A DNA stretch of 64,000 bases, taken from NCBI GenBank assembly GCA_913055875.1, contig CAJXJY010000008.1, forward strand, positions 1-64,000, given 5' to 3'. The stretch comes from an uncultured Altererythrobacter sp. GTDB lineage: Bacteria; Pseudomonadota; Alphaproteobacteria; Sphingomonadales; Sphingomonadaceae. Below the pieces are notes generated by a model that was given only the letters and a program-made list of their open reading frames with translations, did not search any database and was not told the origin of the DNA. Both the position numbers and the translations under genes were made by a program. Of the stretch, positions 33,545 through 42,025 are shown piece by piece (within the stretch, counting starts at the first letter, position 1; every line of letters begins with the position of its first letter).

Positions 33545-35335
33545 ATGACCGGAAACCCTGCCTCTGAGCGGATCGTACGCATCGGTGCCGTCAGCGCCAG
33601 TTTCGTCGACAGCCGCATCGCGATGCCGCAATTGCTGGGGAGCGGAATTCCGCTCGACTATCTGGTCTTCGATTGTCTTGCCGAGGGGGTGATGAGCATC
33701 CTTGCCCGCGCGCGGCTGGCGGGGCAGCCCGCTTACGTTAACGATTTCGTGGCCGGGCAGATGGCCCCATATCTGATCGAACTGGCCGAGCGCCGGATCA
33801 AAGTGGTCGCAAATGCGGGAGGTCTGGATCCGAAAGGTTGCGCCGCCGCCGTACGCAAGGCGGCGCGGGATGCTGGTGTGCCGCTACGTATCGCCAGCAT
33901 CGCGGGTGACGACTTGTCGCACCGGATGGATGAACTGGTCGTGCCGGGCACGCACGACATGTTCGATGGCAGCGACCTCCATGCCCGGCTGCAAGCGGCC
34001 GACCAAACCCTGAGCCTTGCCGCATATACCGGAGCCTTCCCGATCGCCGCGGCCTTGGAGGCGGGTGCGGACATAGTGATAACCGGGCGTGCGGTCGACA
34101 GCGCCACTGTACTCGGCCCACTGATCCGCGAATTCGGCTGGGTGGAAGGGGATTTCGATCGTCTGTCCGCCGGAACGCTCATAGGCCACTTGATCGAATG
34201 CACCACGCAAGTGTGCGGAGCGACCTTTACCGACTGGCGCGATGTGCCCGACTGGGCGAATATCGGCTTTCCCGTTGCCGAGTGCACCGCCGACGGCAGC
34301 GCAACGATTATCAAACCCGCCGGTACCGGCGGTCTAATCAGCCGGGGAACCGTGGCGGAGCAGATGCTCTACGAAATCGGCGATCCGGCGGCCTATGTGG
34401 TTCCGGATGTGGTTTGCGACTGGACCGCTGTGCGAATCGAACAGACCGGGAAGAACCGCGTCGCCGTGCGCGGGGCAAAGGGCCGGGGACGGCCAGAGAA
34501 GCTCAAGGCAGCGCTGACATGGGATGCGGGCTGGCGCGGGACCGCACTCGCGCCGATCGTCGGCCATGACGCGGCCGCGAAAGCGCAGCGAACCACCGAC
34601 GAGTTGTTTGCTCGCTGCAAAACTCTTCTCCGCGACCGGCAGCTACCGCCTTTCACCCGCGTCCATTTCGATGTGATCGGCGGTGAAGGCGGGGGCGTGA
34701 GCACCTCTATTTGCCGCATGGTTGCCGATCACGCTCTACAGGAAGGCGCGGCGCTGTTTGCGCGCGAACAATCGTCCATCATGACGAGCATGGCGGTCGG
34801 CACCTCGGTTCCGCTCGGCACCACGGTGCGGCCACTGACACATTTCGCCAGCTTCCTGATCGACCGCGGGGGAGTGGAACTTGAGGTCCATGTCGACGAA
34901 GAAGCAGTTCAATTCGAGGCCGTTGCAACCGGCTTTGCGTCGACTGAAGATCGTCCTCCCGAACCTCCTGCGGCCGCCGCTCCGCCTGACGGGACTGCGC
35001 CCCTTCTCGACCTCGCCTGGGTCCGAAGCGGGGACAAGGGCGACCTCTTCAACGTCGGAGTGATTGCGCGCCAGCCGGAGGCGCTTGCCCCGCTCTACCA
35101 CGCGCTGACACCCGCCGCGGTCGCTGCGCACTTCTCCGGAAAGCTTGGCAAGGCGATCGCTCCCGAAGCGGTGACCCGCTACCTCGTTCCCGGCATCGAT
35201 GCCGTCAACCTGCTCGTCGAGCACACCCTGGACGGAGGCATGCTCGCCAGCCCCGCGCTCGATCCGGCGGCCAAGGCGATGGGGCAGCTACTTCTGGACT
35301 TACCGGTGCCCGTTCCCCAAGGATTGATGAAATGA
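33545..35335 (+). CDS. atuA: AtuA-like protein (acyclic terpene utilisation family, DUF1446)
   Basis: A 596-residue protein. The large N-terminal part (to about 450) is the AtuA/DUF1446 domain: RIGAVSASFVDSR, LVFDCLAEGVMSILAR, KVVANAGGLDPKGCAAAVR, ITGRAVDSATVLGPLIREFGW and FDVIGGEGGGVSTS. The last 100 residues (LLDLAWVRSGDKGDLFNVGVIAR onward) are the AtuA-like ferredoxin-fold module, here fused. In Pseudomonas, atuA is required for citronellol/geraniol growth, but its reaction is unknown; the geranyl-CoA carboxylase genes atuC/atuF that normally accompany it are absent here. The gene points to a branched isoprenoid-type substrate. It overlaps the next start by four bases. Confidence 0.8.
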   Translation: MTGNPASERIVRIGAVSASFVDSRIAMPQLLGSGIPLDYLVFDCLAEGVMSILARARLAGQPAYVNDFVAGQMAPYLIELAERRIKVVANAGGLDPKGCAAAVRKAARDAGVPLRIASIAGDDLSHRMDELVVPGTHDMFDGSDLHARLQAADQTLSLAAYTGAFPIAAALEAGADIVITGRAVDSATVLGPLIREFGWVEGDFDRLSAGTLIGHLIECTTQVCGATFTDWRDVPDWANIGFPVAECTADGSATIIKPAGTGGLISRGTVAEQMLYEIGDPAAYVVPDVVCDWTAVRIEQTGKNRVAVRGAKGRGRPEKLKAALTWDAGWRGTALAPIVGHDAAAKAQRTTDELFARCKTLLRDRQLPPFTRVHFDVIGGEGGGVSTSICRMVADHALQEGAALFAREQSSIMTSMAVGTSVPLGTTVRPLTHFASFLIDRGGVELEVHVDEEAVQFEAVATGFASTEDRPPEPPAAAAPPDGTAPLLDLAWVRSGDKGDLFNVGVIARQPEALAPLYHALTPAAVAAHFSGKLGKAIAPEAVTRYLVPGIDAVNLLVEHTLDGGMLASPALDPAAKAMGQLLLDLPVPVPQGLMK

Positions 35336-36177
35336 CACGCGATTACAGCTATTTCCATGCCGGCATCGAGGAGGTGCCGACGACTTCAAGCAAGCTCGCA
35401 AGTTCGTCGCGCTTTCTCAACCATGCGGGTTTGCGCGACTGGCTGACGTTGCACCTCCTGCGTCGCAACGGGTCCGACCTGCCGATCCCGTCCGACCCGA
35501 CAATGGGGCTGGCCCAGGCGCTCAGCGAGATGCGCACGCCCGAGCGGATGCAGGCGCTGATCGACCATGAAAAATCGGTCAACCCGGCGTTCCGCGAATG
35601 GGTCGAGGAAGCGTGGCTGAGTCCGCTGACCGAGGAGGACTTCGCCAAATTTCCCAAGGGAAGCTTCGGCGGCGAGTATTATAAATACATCACCGAACAC
35701 GGCATCGCGCTCAATTTCGGCTGGGCCAACACGCCGCCCGCCAGCGACTGGGAATTCATCCAGAAGCGCAACGGCCAGATCCACGATTTCGAGCACCTGA
35801 TGACCGGCGGGCAGTTCAATTCGCTTGGCGAGATACTGCCCTATGTCGTGCGCCTGTCGAATCCTCACACGCATCTGACACCCGAAGTCGCGACCGAATT
35901 CTCACTGATCTACATCTTTGGCGGCAGCCGCCTGATCTTTCGCAGCTTTCTGCACTACCCCGAAACCTGGCCAACCGTGCTCGCCATGCTTCGACAGGGA
36001 CTCGCTATCGGCCAAGCGTCGGACCCGATCATGATGATGCGGTATGAGGATGCATTGCATCTCTCGATCCCCGAAGCCCGCGAACTGCTCGGCTATCGCG
36101 AGGCGAAGGATGTCGACAGCAGCGAAATGGACCGTATCTTCACCGAGCAGGTGAAAGGATTCTCGGTGTTCGACTAG
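35332..36177 (+). CDS. Coq4-family protein
   Basis: A 281-residue protein with the Coq4 zinc motif HDxxHx11E exactly conserved (H151, D152, H155, E167 in IHDFEHLMTGGQFNSLGE). In ubiquinone biosynthesis Coq4 is linked to oxidative decarboxylation at C1 of the ring. Here there is no other ubiquinone gene; it overlaps the AtuA-like stop (ATGA) and sits inside a catabolic regulon. It may therefore have been recruited for a decarboxylation or for binding a polyprenyl-like molecule. No signal peptide or membrane helix. Followed by a large compound hairpin. Confidence 0.75.
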   Translation: MTRDYSYFHAGIEEVPTTSSKLASSSRFLNHAGLRDWLTLHLLRRNGSDLPIPSDPTMGLAQALSEMRTPERMQALIDHEKSVNPAFREWVEEAWLSPLTEEDFAKFPKGSFGGEYYKYITEHGIALNFGWANTPPASDWEFIQKRNGQIHDFEHLMTGGQFNSLGEILPYVVRLSNPHTHLTPEVATEFSLIYIFGGSRLIFRSFLHYPETWPTVLAMLRQGLAIGQASDPIMMMRYEDALHLSIPEARELLGYREAKDVDSSEMDRIFTEQVKGFSVFD

Positions 36178-36184
36178 AGTCGTT

Positions 36185-36304
36185 TTCAGCTTCGCTGAAT
36201 CGGCACAGGCCCGCTCCCCCGCCCGGCCACCCATAGTTTGCTATCGTCGGGGTGGCCGGGCGGGGGAGCGGGCCGGTGCCGTATCCGTTTCAGCTTTGCT
36301 GAAA
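36185..36304. terminator. Compound bidirectional terminator: one very long GC-rich inverted repeat flanked by two small hairpins
   Basis: The arms 36201-36232 and 36250-36281 are 32 bases each and pair with a single mismatch (CGGCACAGGCCCG... / ...CGGGCCGGTGCCG), around a 17-base loop. On the left is TTCAGC-TTC-GCTGAA (36185-36199) and on the right TTTCAGC-TTT-GCTGAAA (36288-36304). The element fills the gap between the convergent Coq4-like gene and the acyl-CoA dehydrogenase small subunit. Confidence 0.75.
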
Positions 36305-36310
36305 CAGAGT

Positions 36311-37372
36311 CTAGCTCAGCTCGGCGAAGCGTTCGACCTGCCGTGCTTCGCCGCCATGGCGCGCCGCAAAGGCGGTGATCCGCTTGAAGAAATGGCCGAC
36401 CGGATATTCGTCGGTCACGCCAATGCCGCCATGGAGCTGGATTGCCTGGCCGCAGACGAACTGGCCGGCCTGTGCCACCCGGGCGCGGGTCGCGGCGGCA
36501 AGACGAGCCCGCTCCTGCGGGTTCGAGCCGGCGAGCCCTCCTAGTCCGATTACCAGAATCGACCGCGCCTGCTCCAATTCGATGAACATGTCGGCGATGC
36601 GGTGGCGCAAGGCTTGGAATTCGCCGATCAGCTGGCCGTATTGCTTGCGCGTCATCAGGTAATCGCGGGTCATGTCGAAGGCGGCTTCCATCGCCCCCAA
36701 GGCCTCGGCGCTTTCGAGCACCAACGCCCGGTCGATGGCTTCGAGCAGCGCACTTTCGGCCGGTTTTCCAACCAGCAGAAGTTCGGCCGGCGTGGCTTCG
36801 AGCGTGAGTTCGCCTCCCGTCCGCCCGTCGAACGTCTCGTAACTCCGCAGCGGCGCATCCTCGGCGGAGATCTCGAACAGGCCGACCGCGGCGTCGGGCA
36901 TGCGTGCGGAAACGACCAGGCTGGTGGGCGTCCCGACGATCGCCGACTTGCGGCCGCTCAGTTTCCACCCTCCTTCGACGTTTTCGGCGCGTGTTGTGAC
37001 ATTGAGATAGCACGCGCGCATGCCGGGTTCGTCATGCGCCAGCACCGGCTGTACGCCGCCCATGGCGATCTCTTCGGCGCGCTCGGGCGCAATCGCCAGC
37101 AGCAGCTGCGCCGCCACCATACCGCTCTCGACGAAGCCCGTACGCACCAGCGCTCGGCCCAGTTCCTCGGCGATAACCGCGCTGTCGGCATCGCTCCCAC
37201 CGAGCCCACCCGCTTCCTCGGGCAAGCCCGCCATCAGCCAGCCCTGTTCGGCGCCATAGGCCCAGTCGACCTGCTGGTCGCCTGCCGCACGCACGTCGCG
37301 GCCAGCGGCCCAGCGGCGCACGCTGTCGCGTAGCATCGCCTGTTCTTCGGTCGGGAGAAAATGCAACTCCAT
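36311..37372 (-). CDS. Acyl-CoA dehydrogenase, small subunit of first heteromeric pair (FadE28/29-like)
   Basis: A 353-residue acyl-CoA dehydrogenase-fold protein, shorter than usual and poor in the standard FAD-binding motifs, though the C-terminal LHGGIGVTDEYPVGHFFKRI (near 315) is present. Proteins of this type pair with a full-length partner as alpha2-beta2 tetramers, as described for mycobacterial ChsE1-ChsE2 and other FadE pairs working on steroid side chains. The partner is the next gene upstream, separated by 4 bp. The ATG at 37372 is the first start after the partner's stop. Stops 6 bp from the compound terminator. Confidence 0.82.
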   Translation of the reverse strand: MELHFLPTEEQAMLRDSVRRWAAGRDVRAAGDQQVDWAYGAEQGWLMAGLPEEAGGLGGSDADSAVIAEELGRALVRTGFVESGMVAAQLLLAIAPERAEEIAMGGVQPVLAHDEPGMRACYLNVTTRAENVEGGWKLSGRKSAIVGTPTSLVVSARMPDAAVGLFEISAEDAPLRSYETFDGRTGGELTLEATPAELLLVGKPAESALLEAIDRALVLESAEALGAMEAAFDMTRDYLMTRKQYGQLIGEFQALRHRIADMFIELEQARSILVIGLGGLAGSNPQERARLAAATRARVAQAGQFVCGQAIQLHGGIGVTDEYPVGHFFKRITAFAARHGGEARQVERFAELS

Positions 37373-37376
37373 CGCC

Positions 37377-38594
37377 CTAGGCCCGCAGCAATTGCGCGGC
37401 GATGATGTTGCGCTGCACTTCGTTGGCGCCGCCATAGATCGTGGCCGAGCGGTGATAGAGGAAGTCGGAAACGACGCCATAGGCCGCAGGAGCGCCGGGC
37501 GCATCGTTCGGGGGATCGAGGAGGTAGTCGGCTTCCGGATAATCGGGGATCGCGCTGTCGCCCAGCGCTTCGATCGCGAGCGCACCCAGCTTCTGCAGCA
37601 GTTCGGTGCCCTTGACCTTCAGGATCGAAGGCGTCGGCGAGTGCTGGTTCACGCCCGCTTCCTCCTCGGCCACAACCCGCGCCAACGTTGCTTCGTGCGC
37701 CATCAGCTCGATCTCGAGCTGGGCCAACCGCCGCGCGAAATGCGGATCGTCGATCAGCTTGCCCCGGCCCTTCGAGCCGTCCCGCGAAGCGATTGCCCGA
37801 GTGCGCACCGCCAGCCCCTTGCAGCGCGGGACCACGGCGGAAAAGGTCCGCTCCGCTCCGAGCAGCTGCTTGGCATAGGTCCAGCCCTCGTTCTCCTCGC
37901 CGATGCGATTGGCAACGGGGACGCGAACATCCTCGAAGAACACTTCGTTGAGAACATGGCCGCCCTCGATGCCGATGATCGGGCGAATGGTGATCCCGGG
38001 TGCCTTCAGATCGACCAGCAGAAAGGAAATGCCGGCCTGCTTCCTGCCCTCGGTCGAGGTTCTCACCAGGCAGAACACCCAGTCGCAATATTGCGCCTCG
38101 CTGGTCCAGATTTTCTGGCCGTTGACTATGTATTCGTCATCCTCTCGAACGGCGCGCGTCTGTAGCGCGGCGAGATCCGAGCCGGCATTGGGTTCGGAGA
38201 ATCCCTGCGCCCAGAAGTGCTCGCCCGAGCGGATTTTCGGCAGGAAGAAATTCTTCTGCGCCTCGTTGCCGATCGCGTAGATGATCGGTCCGACAAGGTG
38301 GAAGGCTTGCGGATTCACCGCCGGGCAACCGGCGAGGTAGCATTCCTCGTCGAAAATGTGCCGCTTGGTGATCGACCAGCCGGTGCCACCATATTCGACC
38401 GGCCAGTTGAGCGCCGCCCAGCCGCGTTTGTCCAATTTGGCGGTCCAGAATTCAACGTCGGGCTTGTGCGGATGGTAGCCGAGCAGCGTTCGCGAGGCCA
38501 TGTCCGACGGGAGTTCCGCAGCGATAAAGGCCCGCACCTCGGCGCGAAATTCCTCGTCGCCGAGCGCCCCCATTTCTTCGGTCGAAAGCGCCAC
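37377..38594 (-). CDS. Acyl-CoA dehydrogenase, large subunit of first heteromeric pair
   Basis: A 405-residue acyl-CoA dehydrogenase with GFSEPNAGSDLAALQT (near 131) and the C-terminal IYGGANEVQRNIIA. The usual YEG.. glutamate position reads YGG, as in heteromeric FadE large subunits, where the base may be at another position or in the partner. GTG start, 2 bp after the lipocalin-like stop. Together with the 36311 gene it forms the first large/small pair; the second pair at 46939/48102 has the same order. Confidence 0.87.
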   Translation of the reverse strand: MALSTEEMGALGDEEFRAEVRAFIAAELPSDMASRTLLGYHPHKPDVEFWTAKLDKRGWAALNWPVEYGGTGWSITKRHIFDEECYLAGCPAVNPQAFHLVGPIIYAIGNEAQKNFFLPKIRSGEHFWAQGFSEPNAGSDLAALQTRAVREDDEYIVNGQKIWTSEAQYCDWVFCLVRTSTEGRKQAGISFLLVDLKAPGITIRPIIGIEGGHVLNEVFFEDVRVPVANRIGEENEGWTYAKQLLGAERTFSAVVPRCKGLAVRTRAIASRDGSKGRGKLIDDPHFARRLAQLEIELMAHEATLARVVAEEEAGVNQHSPTPSILKVKGTELLQKLGALAIEALGDSAIPDYPEADYLLDPPNDAPGAPAAYGVVSDFLYHRSATIYGGANEVQRNIIAAQLLRA

Positions 38595-38596
38595 CT

Positions 38597-39028
38597 TCAG
38601 CGCGACCCGATTTCACGTTTCCAGATCAGTTTCATCCGGGCCCCATCAATCTCGGTCGAGAGGATCAGGAAATTGCGATCGAAACGGAAGCCCCGCTCCT
38701 GCCTGGTTCCGATCAAATCGGGCACGCTCGACCTGCTTACCTTGTGGATCACAACAGAACGAATCTCGTCTACGGAATAATGTCCGAAATAGCCCGTATA
38801 TTCCAGAATACTCTCGTCGTGCTCACCTTTGTCGGCGCTGAGGTGCACCGACATTGTGCCCTCTCGAGTGTAGGTTAGAATACCCGAGGAATCTCGCCCC
38901 AAAGGCAAGGTGATCGTGCCATCGGCTGCGATTCGCTCAAATCGTTGCAGCCACCAGCTCCCGGCGAATGCTTCTGCAGGATCGGCTCGTTTCGCGGGAA
39001 GTGGTGCGAGGCGTTCGATGATCGGCAT
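38597..39028 (-). CDS. Lipocalin-like domain protein
   Basis: A 143-residue beta-barrel protein. FAGSWWLQRFERIAADGTITLPLGRDSSGILTYTREGTMSVHLSAD is the opening GxWxL...G.L.YT..G.MS signature of the bacterial lipocalin-like family (Lipocalin_5). No signal peptide, so it is cytoplasmic and could carry a hydrophobic ligand. The ATG at 39028 is preferred because it follows the crotonase stop by one base; an in-frame extension to 39085 would overlap that gene. Lies between the crotonase and the acyl-CoA dehydrogenase pair, in the same transcript. Confidence 0.72.
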   Translation of the reverse strand: MPIIERLAPLPAKRADPAEAFAGSWWLQRFERIAADGTITLPLGRDSSGILTYTREGTMSVHLSADKGEHDESILEYTGYFGHYSVDEIRSVVIHKVSRSSVPDLIGTRQERGFRFDRNFLILSTEIDGARMKLIWKREIGSR

Positions 39029-39029
39029 T

Positions 39030-39878
39030 TCAACCGGCGTTTCCCGAACCTGCTCGCCGGCGCGGCTCGTCTTGCTCTGCCTCATGCTCTTTCCGCTCGC
39101 GCGCCTCGATTACCATCGCCTCACGCGACAGCATCATGTTGAGGCTTTCGCGGTCGAGCGAATCCGAGAATTTCTCGGTCAGCGCGGCGTTGAGGTTGGC
39201 CTTAGTGTAGGCGGCCCCCTTGCCCGGCAGGGAGGCGAGTTGGTGCGCCAAGGCCATTACGGCATCGGTCAGGCTTTCGATCTCGTGCACCTCGTCGACC
39301 AGGCCGAACGCGAGCGCCTGCTCCGCGCTGCGCTTATGGTCAAGCAGGAACAGCTGGCGTGCCTTGGCGGTGCCGAGAATCCTGGTCCATAGCCAGCTCC
39401 CGCCATAATCGCCGGAAATTCCGTTGGCGGTGAATGCACTGCGAAAAACCGCCGAACTCGCGGCATGGCGGAAATCGCAAGCCGCGGCGAGGCTCATCCC
39501 CGCACCGGCGCAGGCACCATTGATCATCGCGATGGTCGGCTTGGGCATTTCATGCAGCAGACGCGATGCCTCGGCACCGCGACGGACCCATTGTACGCGG
39601 CGCTCGAAGCTCGAACTCTTGGCATCGCGCGGTTTGACCTCGGCAATGCGATCGTTCGAGGCCTTGGCGATCGCCCGAATGTCGCCACCCGCGCAGAAGG
39701 CCTTGCCGGCTCCGGTCAGCACGACGCAACGGATATCCTCGTCATGCGCGACATCCGTCAGCACGTCGGTGAGCTGGCGCATGAGATTCGTATCGAGTGC
39801 GTTGAGTACGTCGGGACGGTCGAGCGTGAGCACGCACACCGCATCATCGACCTTTTTCCTGATCAAGGGATCGCTCAC
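39030..39878 (-). CDS. Enoyl-CoA hydratase/isomerase family protein
   Basis: A 282-residue crotonase-fold protein. Oxyanion elements AGGDIRAI and GACAGAGMSLAAACD are present. The first glutamate position reads S (GAGMSLA) and the second region is FRSAFTANGISGDYGGSW (no glutamate), so it belongs to the PaaG-like isomerase or other non-hydratase crotonases. The C-terminal 25 residues are charged and repetitive (EARERKEHEAEQDEPRRR). The GTG at 39878 is chosen over the TTG at 39884 because GGAG sits 7 bp upstream. First gene of a leftward operon with lipocalin and the dehydrogenase pair; a double operator lies 19 bp upstream. Confidence 0.82.
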   Translation of the reverse strand: MSDPLIRKKVDDAVCVLTLDRPDVLNALDTNLMRQLTDVLTDVAHDEDIRCVVLTGAGKAFCAGGDIRAIAKASNDRIAEVKPRDAKSSSFERRVQWVRRGAEASRLLHEMPKPTIAMINGACAGAGMSLAAACDFRHAASSAVFRSAFTANGISGDYGGSWLWTRILGTAKARQLFLLDHKRSAEQALAFGLVDEVHEIESLTDAVMALAHQLASLPGKGAAYTKANLNAALTEKFSDSLDRESLNMMLSREAMVIEARERKEHEAEQDEPRRRAGSGNAG

Positions 39879-39897
39879 AGCCAAACTCCAGCCCCAA

Positions 39898-39911
39898 TTG
39901 AGGTATATCTA
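39898..39911 (-). promoter_or_regulatory. Palindromic operator candidate, site 7a
   Basis: TTGAGGTATATCTA, two mismatches from the consensus, 19 bp before the crotonase GTG. It shares 20 identical bases with site 5. It is separated by only two bases from site 7b, with which it makes a 30-bp inverted repeat. Confidence 0.7.
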
Positions 39912-39913
39912 TA

Positions 39914-39927
39914 TTGAGATACCTCAA
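39914..39927 (-). promoter_or_regulatory. Palindromic operator candidate, site 7b (closest match to consensus)
   Basis: TTGAGATACCTCAA, leftward TTGAGGTATCTCAA, the reference sequence itself and a near-perfect palindrome. Its last bases overlap the TGA of the upstream gene (39924-39926). Confidence 0.75.
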
Positions 39928-40763
39928 ATGTGCAAGCATTTCCTGAGGCGATATTTGCTTTTGATCCGATGTGGCGCATAGGCCCGCTTCGACTGTGCCA
40001 GCCCGTCGATGCCGAGATCCTGCTCGAAATTCATCCAGTTCCCCCCGCATCGCGCCGCGTAGGTCGCGAATAGCCAAGGATAGCACCCATCGTACGCCCG
40101 ACGTCCCTTGGCGAAATGGAGGATACGCGCAGTGCCCGCCCGGCTGGCGAGCAGAAAGGCGACGGGTTTGTTTCCGACACGCACCAGCCCGCCTTCGAGG
40201 CCAAGTTCTTCCGCAAGCGCAATCGCTTCGCGACATTCGGCCACATCGGTATCGGCAGCGGGGCGGGTGATATCCCTGGCCCATCCGTCGAGCACTACCA
40301 GCGCCTCTTCCGCCAGTCCGTCGTGCCAACGCACATATTCGGGCGAATGTGCCTTGGAAAAAGCGCGCATCTGCTGGCGACGGGTCTTTGCTCCGACCAG
40401 TTCGGCAAGCTCGGCGGCAGCGTACCAGTAATCGCTGTCCGCCGGGTTGTCCGATGCCGCGAGGCCAAGCCGTTCGGCTTCCTCCGGGCCGTTCTCGCCG
40501 TAGGGATACAGACAATCGACATCCCCGGCCAGCAATGCCGCCGCCAGATCGCCAGTCAATTCGTCGAGTGGCAGGGCATGCACTTGGCCATCGTAAGTCG
40601 TTCCGCGGACATGCGGGACCGGATTCTCGACCAGCCGGTACCCATGGATTTCGCGGAACAGCCAGAGATTGGCGAAACAATATTCCGATGGAACGAAGAC
40701 GCCGCTCGGTAGCGCAGCCTTGATCCGCACCGCATCTGCCAGTTCCAGCGGCCTCCCCTGCAC
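39924..40763 (-). CDS. DUF2156-type GNAT-fold protein (phosphatidylglycerol lysyltransferase C-terminal domain family)
   Basis: A 279-residue cytoplasmic protein. The family signatures are DYWYAAAELAELVGAKTRRQQMRAF (near 110-135), ECREAIALAEELGLEGGLVRVGNKPVAFLLAS (near 176-210) and, at the end, NWMNFEQDLGIDGLAQSKRAYAPHRIKSKY (near 243-270), the iN.eQDLG..gL..sK.sY.P element. Related domains transfer aminoacyl groups from tRNA, but stand-alone soluble copies are uncharacterised. GTG start with GGGAGAGG. Its stop codon lies within operator 7b of the next operon. Last gene of the leftward operon that begins at 43269. Confidence 0.7.
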   Translation of the reverse strand: MQGRPLELADAVRIKAALPSGVFVPSEYCFANLWLFREIHGYRLVENPVPHVRGTTYDGQVHALPLDELTGDLAAALLAGDVDCLYPYGENGPEEAERLGLAASDNPADSDYWYAAAELAELVGAKTRRQQMRAFSKAHSPEYVRWHDGLAEEALVVLDGWARDITRPAADTDVAECREAIALAEELGLEGGLVRVGNKPVAFLLASRAGTARILHFAKGRRAYDGCYPWLFATYAARCGGNWMNFEQDLGIDGLAQSKRAYAPHRIKSKYRLRKCLHI

Positions 40764-40788
40764 CTACCTCTCCCGCGTGATGCCGAAT

Positions 40789-41625
40789 CTAGCTGTACCA
40801 ATCCTTCTGCGCCTGCGCAGCATAGCGGATCACGTCGGGCTTGGGCATCGTGACCATCGCCGTATGCCGCGGCACGTCTTCGGGATTGGCGAAGACGACC
40901 GGCAACCATTCCTTGTCGCATTGCGCGAACAGATTCGCCACCGCCTCTTCGGGCAATTGCGGGATCGCCATCCCTTCGGGCAGGCCGTCGGGCGTCCGGC
41001 TTTCGGCGAACACTCCGCCGAGCTTCTTCTGCGTGCGCTGCAGGCTCTCGGTCCAGGTGGTACCGATCATGAAGGTGCAGGCATCGACACCGTGCTGCTG
41101 CAATTCGTACCACAGCCCCTGACCCAGGATATCGTCGTAGGCCTTGGCTGCGCCATAGCTCACCCACAGGTACAACCCTGCCGCCGCGGCGAGCGAGGAC
41201 GAGATGACAATGCCGCCCTTGCCGCGCGCTTTCATCGCCCGTCCGAAGTGATGCACCACGCGGGTCACCGCGTTGATGTTCACCGCGATGTTGAACAAGT
41301 GCTCGTCGATCTCGAGGTCCAGGAACTCGCCAAACGGCTCCGCGGCGGCGTTGAAGTGCAGGAAGGACACGTCCTCGCCGCCCATTCCGGCCTCGATCTG
41401 TTCCACAACGTCGTCGGCTGCCAGATCGAGCGTGATGATCCTGGTCTCTACGCCATGCGCCGCGCGAACCTTGGCGGCGGCGTCTTCAAGCGGACCTTCT
41501 CGCCGCGCCGCGAGCGCGACATTCATCCCACGCGCAGCCAGTTCCATCGCCGCCGCCCGGCCCAGCCCTTCCGAGCCTCCCAGCACCAGCGCCCATTTGC
41601 CGTATTTCTCGCTGTAGTCGATCAT
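40789..41625 (-). CDS. Short-chain dehydrogenase/reductase (HSD-like)
   Basis: A 278-residue SDR with nucleotide motif VLGGSEGLGRAAA (residues 13-25, TG replaced by GG), FNAAA in place of NNAG and active-site YGAAK (near 157). The form, with FHH/FGRAMKARGKGGIVISSSLAAAAG, is like 17-beta-hydroxysteroid and 3-ketoacyl reductase types and is similar to the SDR at 53224-54009 (GGSEGVG, YSAAK). The long C-terminal tail after residue 200 is unusual. Follows the MAPEG gene by 25 bp, in one operon with MaoC and DUF2156 genes. Confidence 0.85.
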   Translation of the reverse strand: MIDYSEKYGKWALVLGGSEGLGRAAAMELAARGMNVALAARREGPLEDAAAKVRAAHGVETRIITLDLAADDVVEQIEAGMGGEDVSFLHFNAAAEPFGEFLDLEIDEHLFNIAVNINAVTRVVHHFGRAMKARGKGGIVISSSLAAAAGLYLWVSYGAAKAYDDILGQGLWYELQQHGVDACTFMIGTTWTESLQRTQKKLGGVFAESRTPDGLPEGMAIPQLPEEAVANLFAQCDKEWLPVVFANPEDVPRHTAMVTMPKPDVIRYAAQAQKDWYS

Positions 41626-41650
41626 TGCCTCTCTCCCGGTCAGGCGCGCC

Positions 41651-42025
41651 TCAGGCTACGAGGGCCGCGCCGAAAATAACGATCGCGGCAAAAGTGCCGA
41701 CGAACCAGATTAGGCTGCGCGCAGTCGCCATGTCCTGCACATAGGTGATGTAATGCAGCACGCGCACGGACAGCCAGACGGTCGCCGCGACATTCACTAC
41801 GGTCGCATCCGCACCGCGGATTGTCGCCAGCAGCACGGAGGCGGCGAACAAGGGGAAGGCCTCATGCGCATTGCCGTGCGCGGCGTAGGCGCGTCCGCGC
41901 CAGCCGGTATATTGCGACAGGTCTCGCGGATCGTTGTTGTTGTAGCCCTTGGCGGCCTTGGCGGTGGCCACCCAGACATAGGGCAGCAATCCGCCGACCA
42001 GTAGGATCCAGTGCGCGACCAGCAT
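41651..42025 (-). CDS. MAPEG-family membrane protein
   Basis: A 124-residue protein with four hydrophobic helices. The loop after helix 1 contains the MAPEG signature RAYAAHGNAHEAFPLFAASVLLA (R..xxNxxExxP/F). MAPEG proteins include microsomal glutathione transferases and leukotriene synthases and act on lipophilic electrophiles in the membrane. The ATG overlaps the MaoC-like stop (ATGA at 42025). It may detoxify or conjugate reactive intermediates of the pathway; this is inference. Confidence 0.8.
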   Translation of the reverse strand: MLVAHWILLVGGLLPYVWVATAKAAKGYNNNDPRDLSQYTGWRGRAYAAHGNAHEAFPLFAASVLLATIRGADATVVNVAATVWLSVRVLHYITYVQDMATARSLIWFVGTFAAIVIFGAALVA

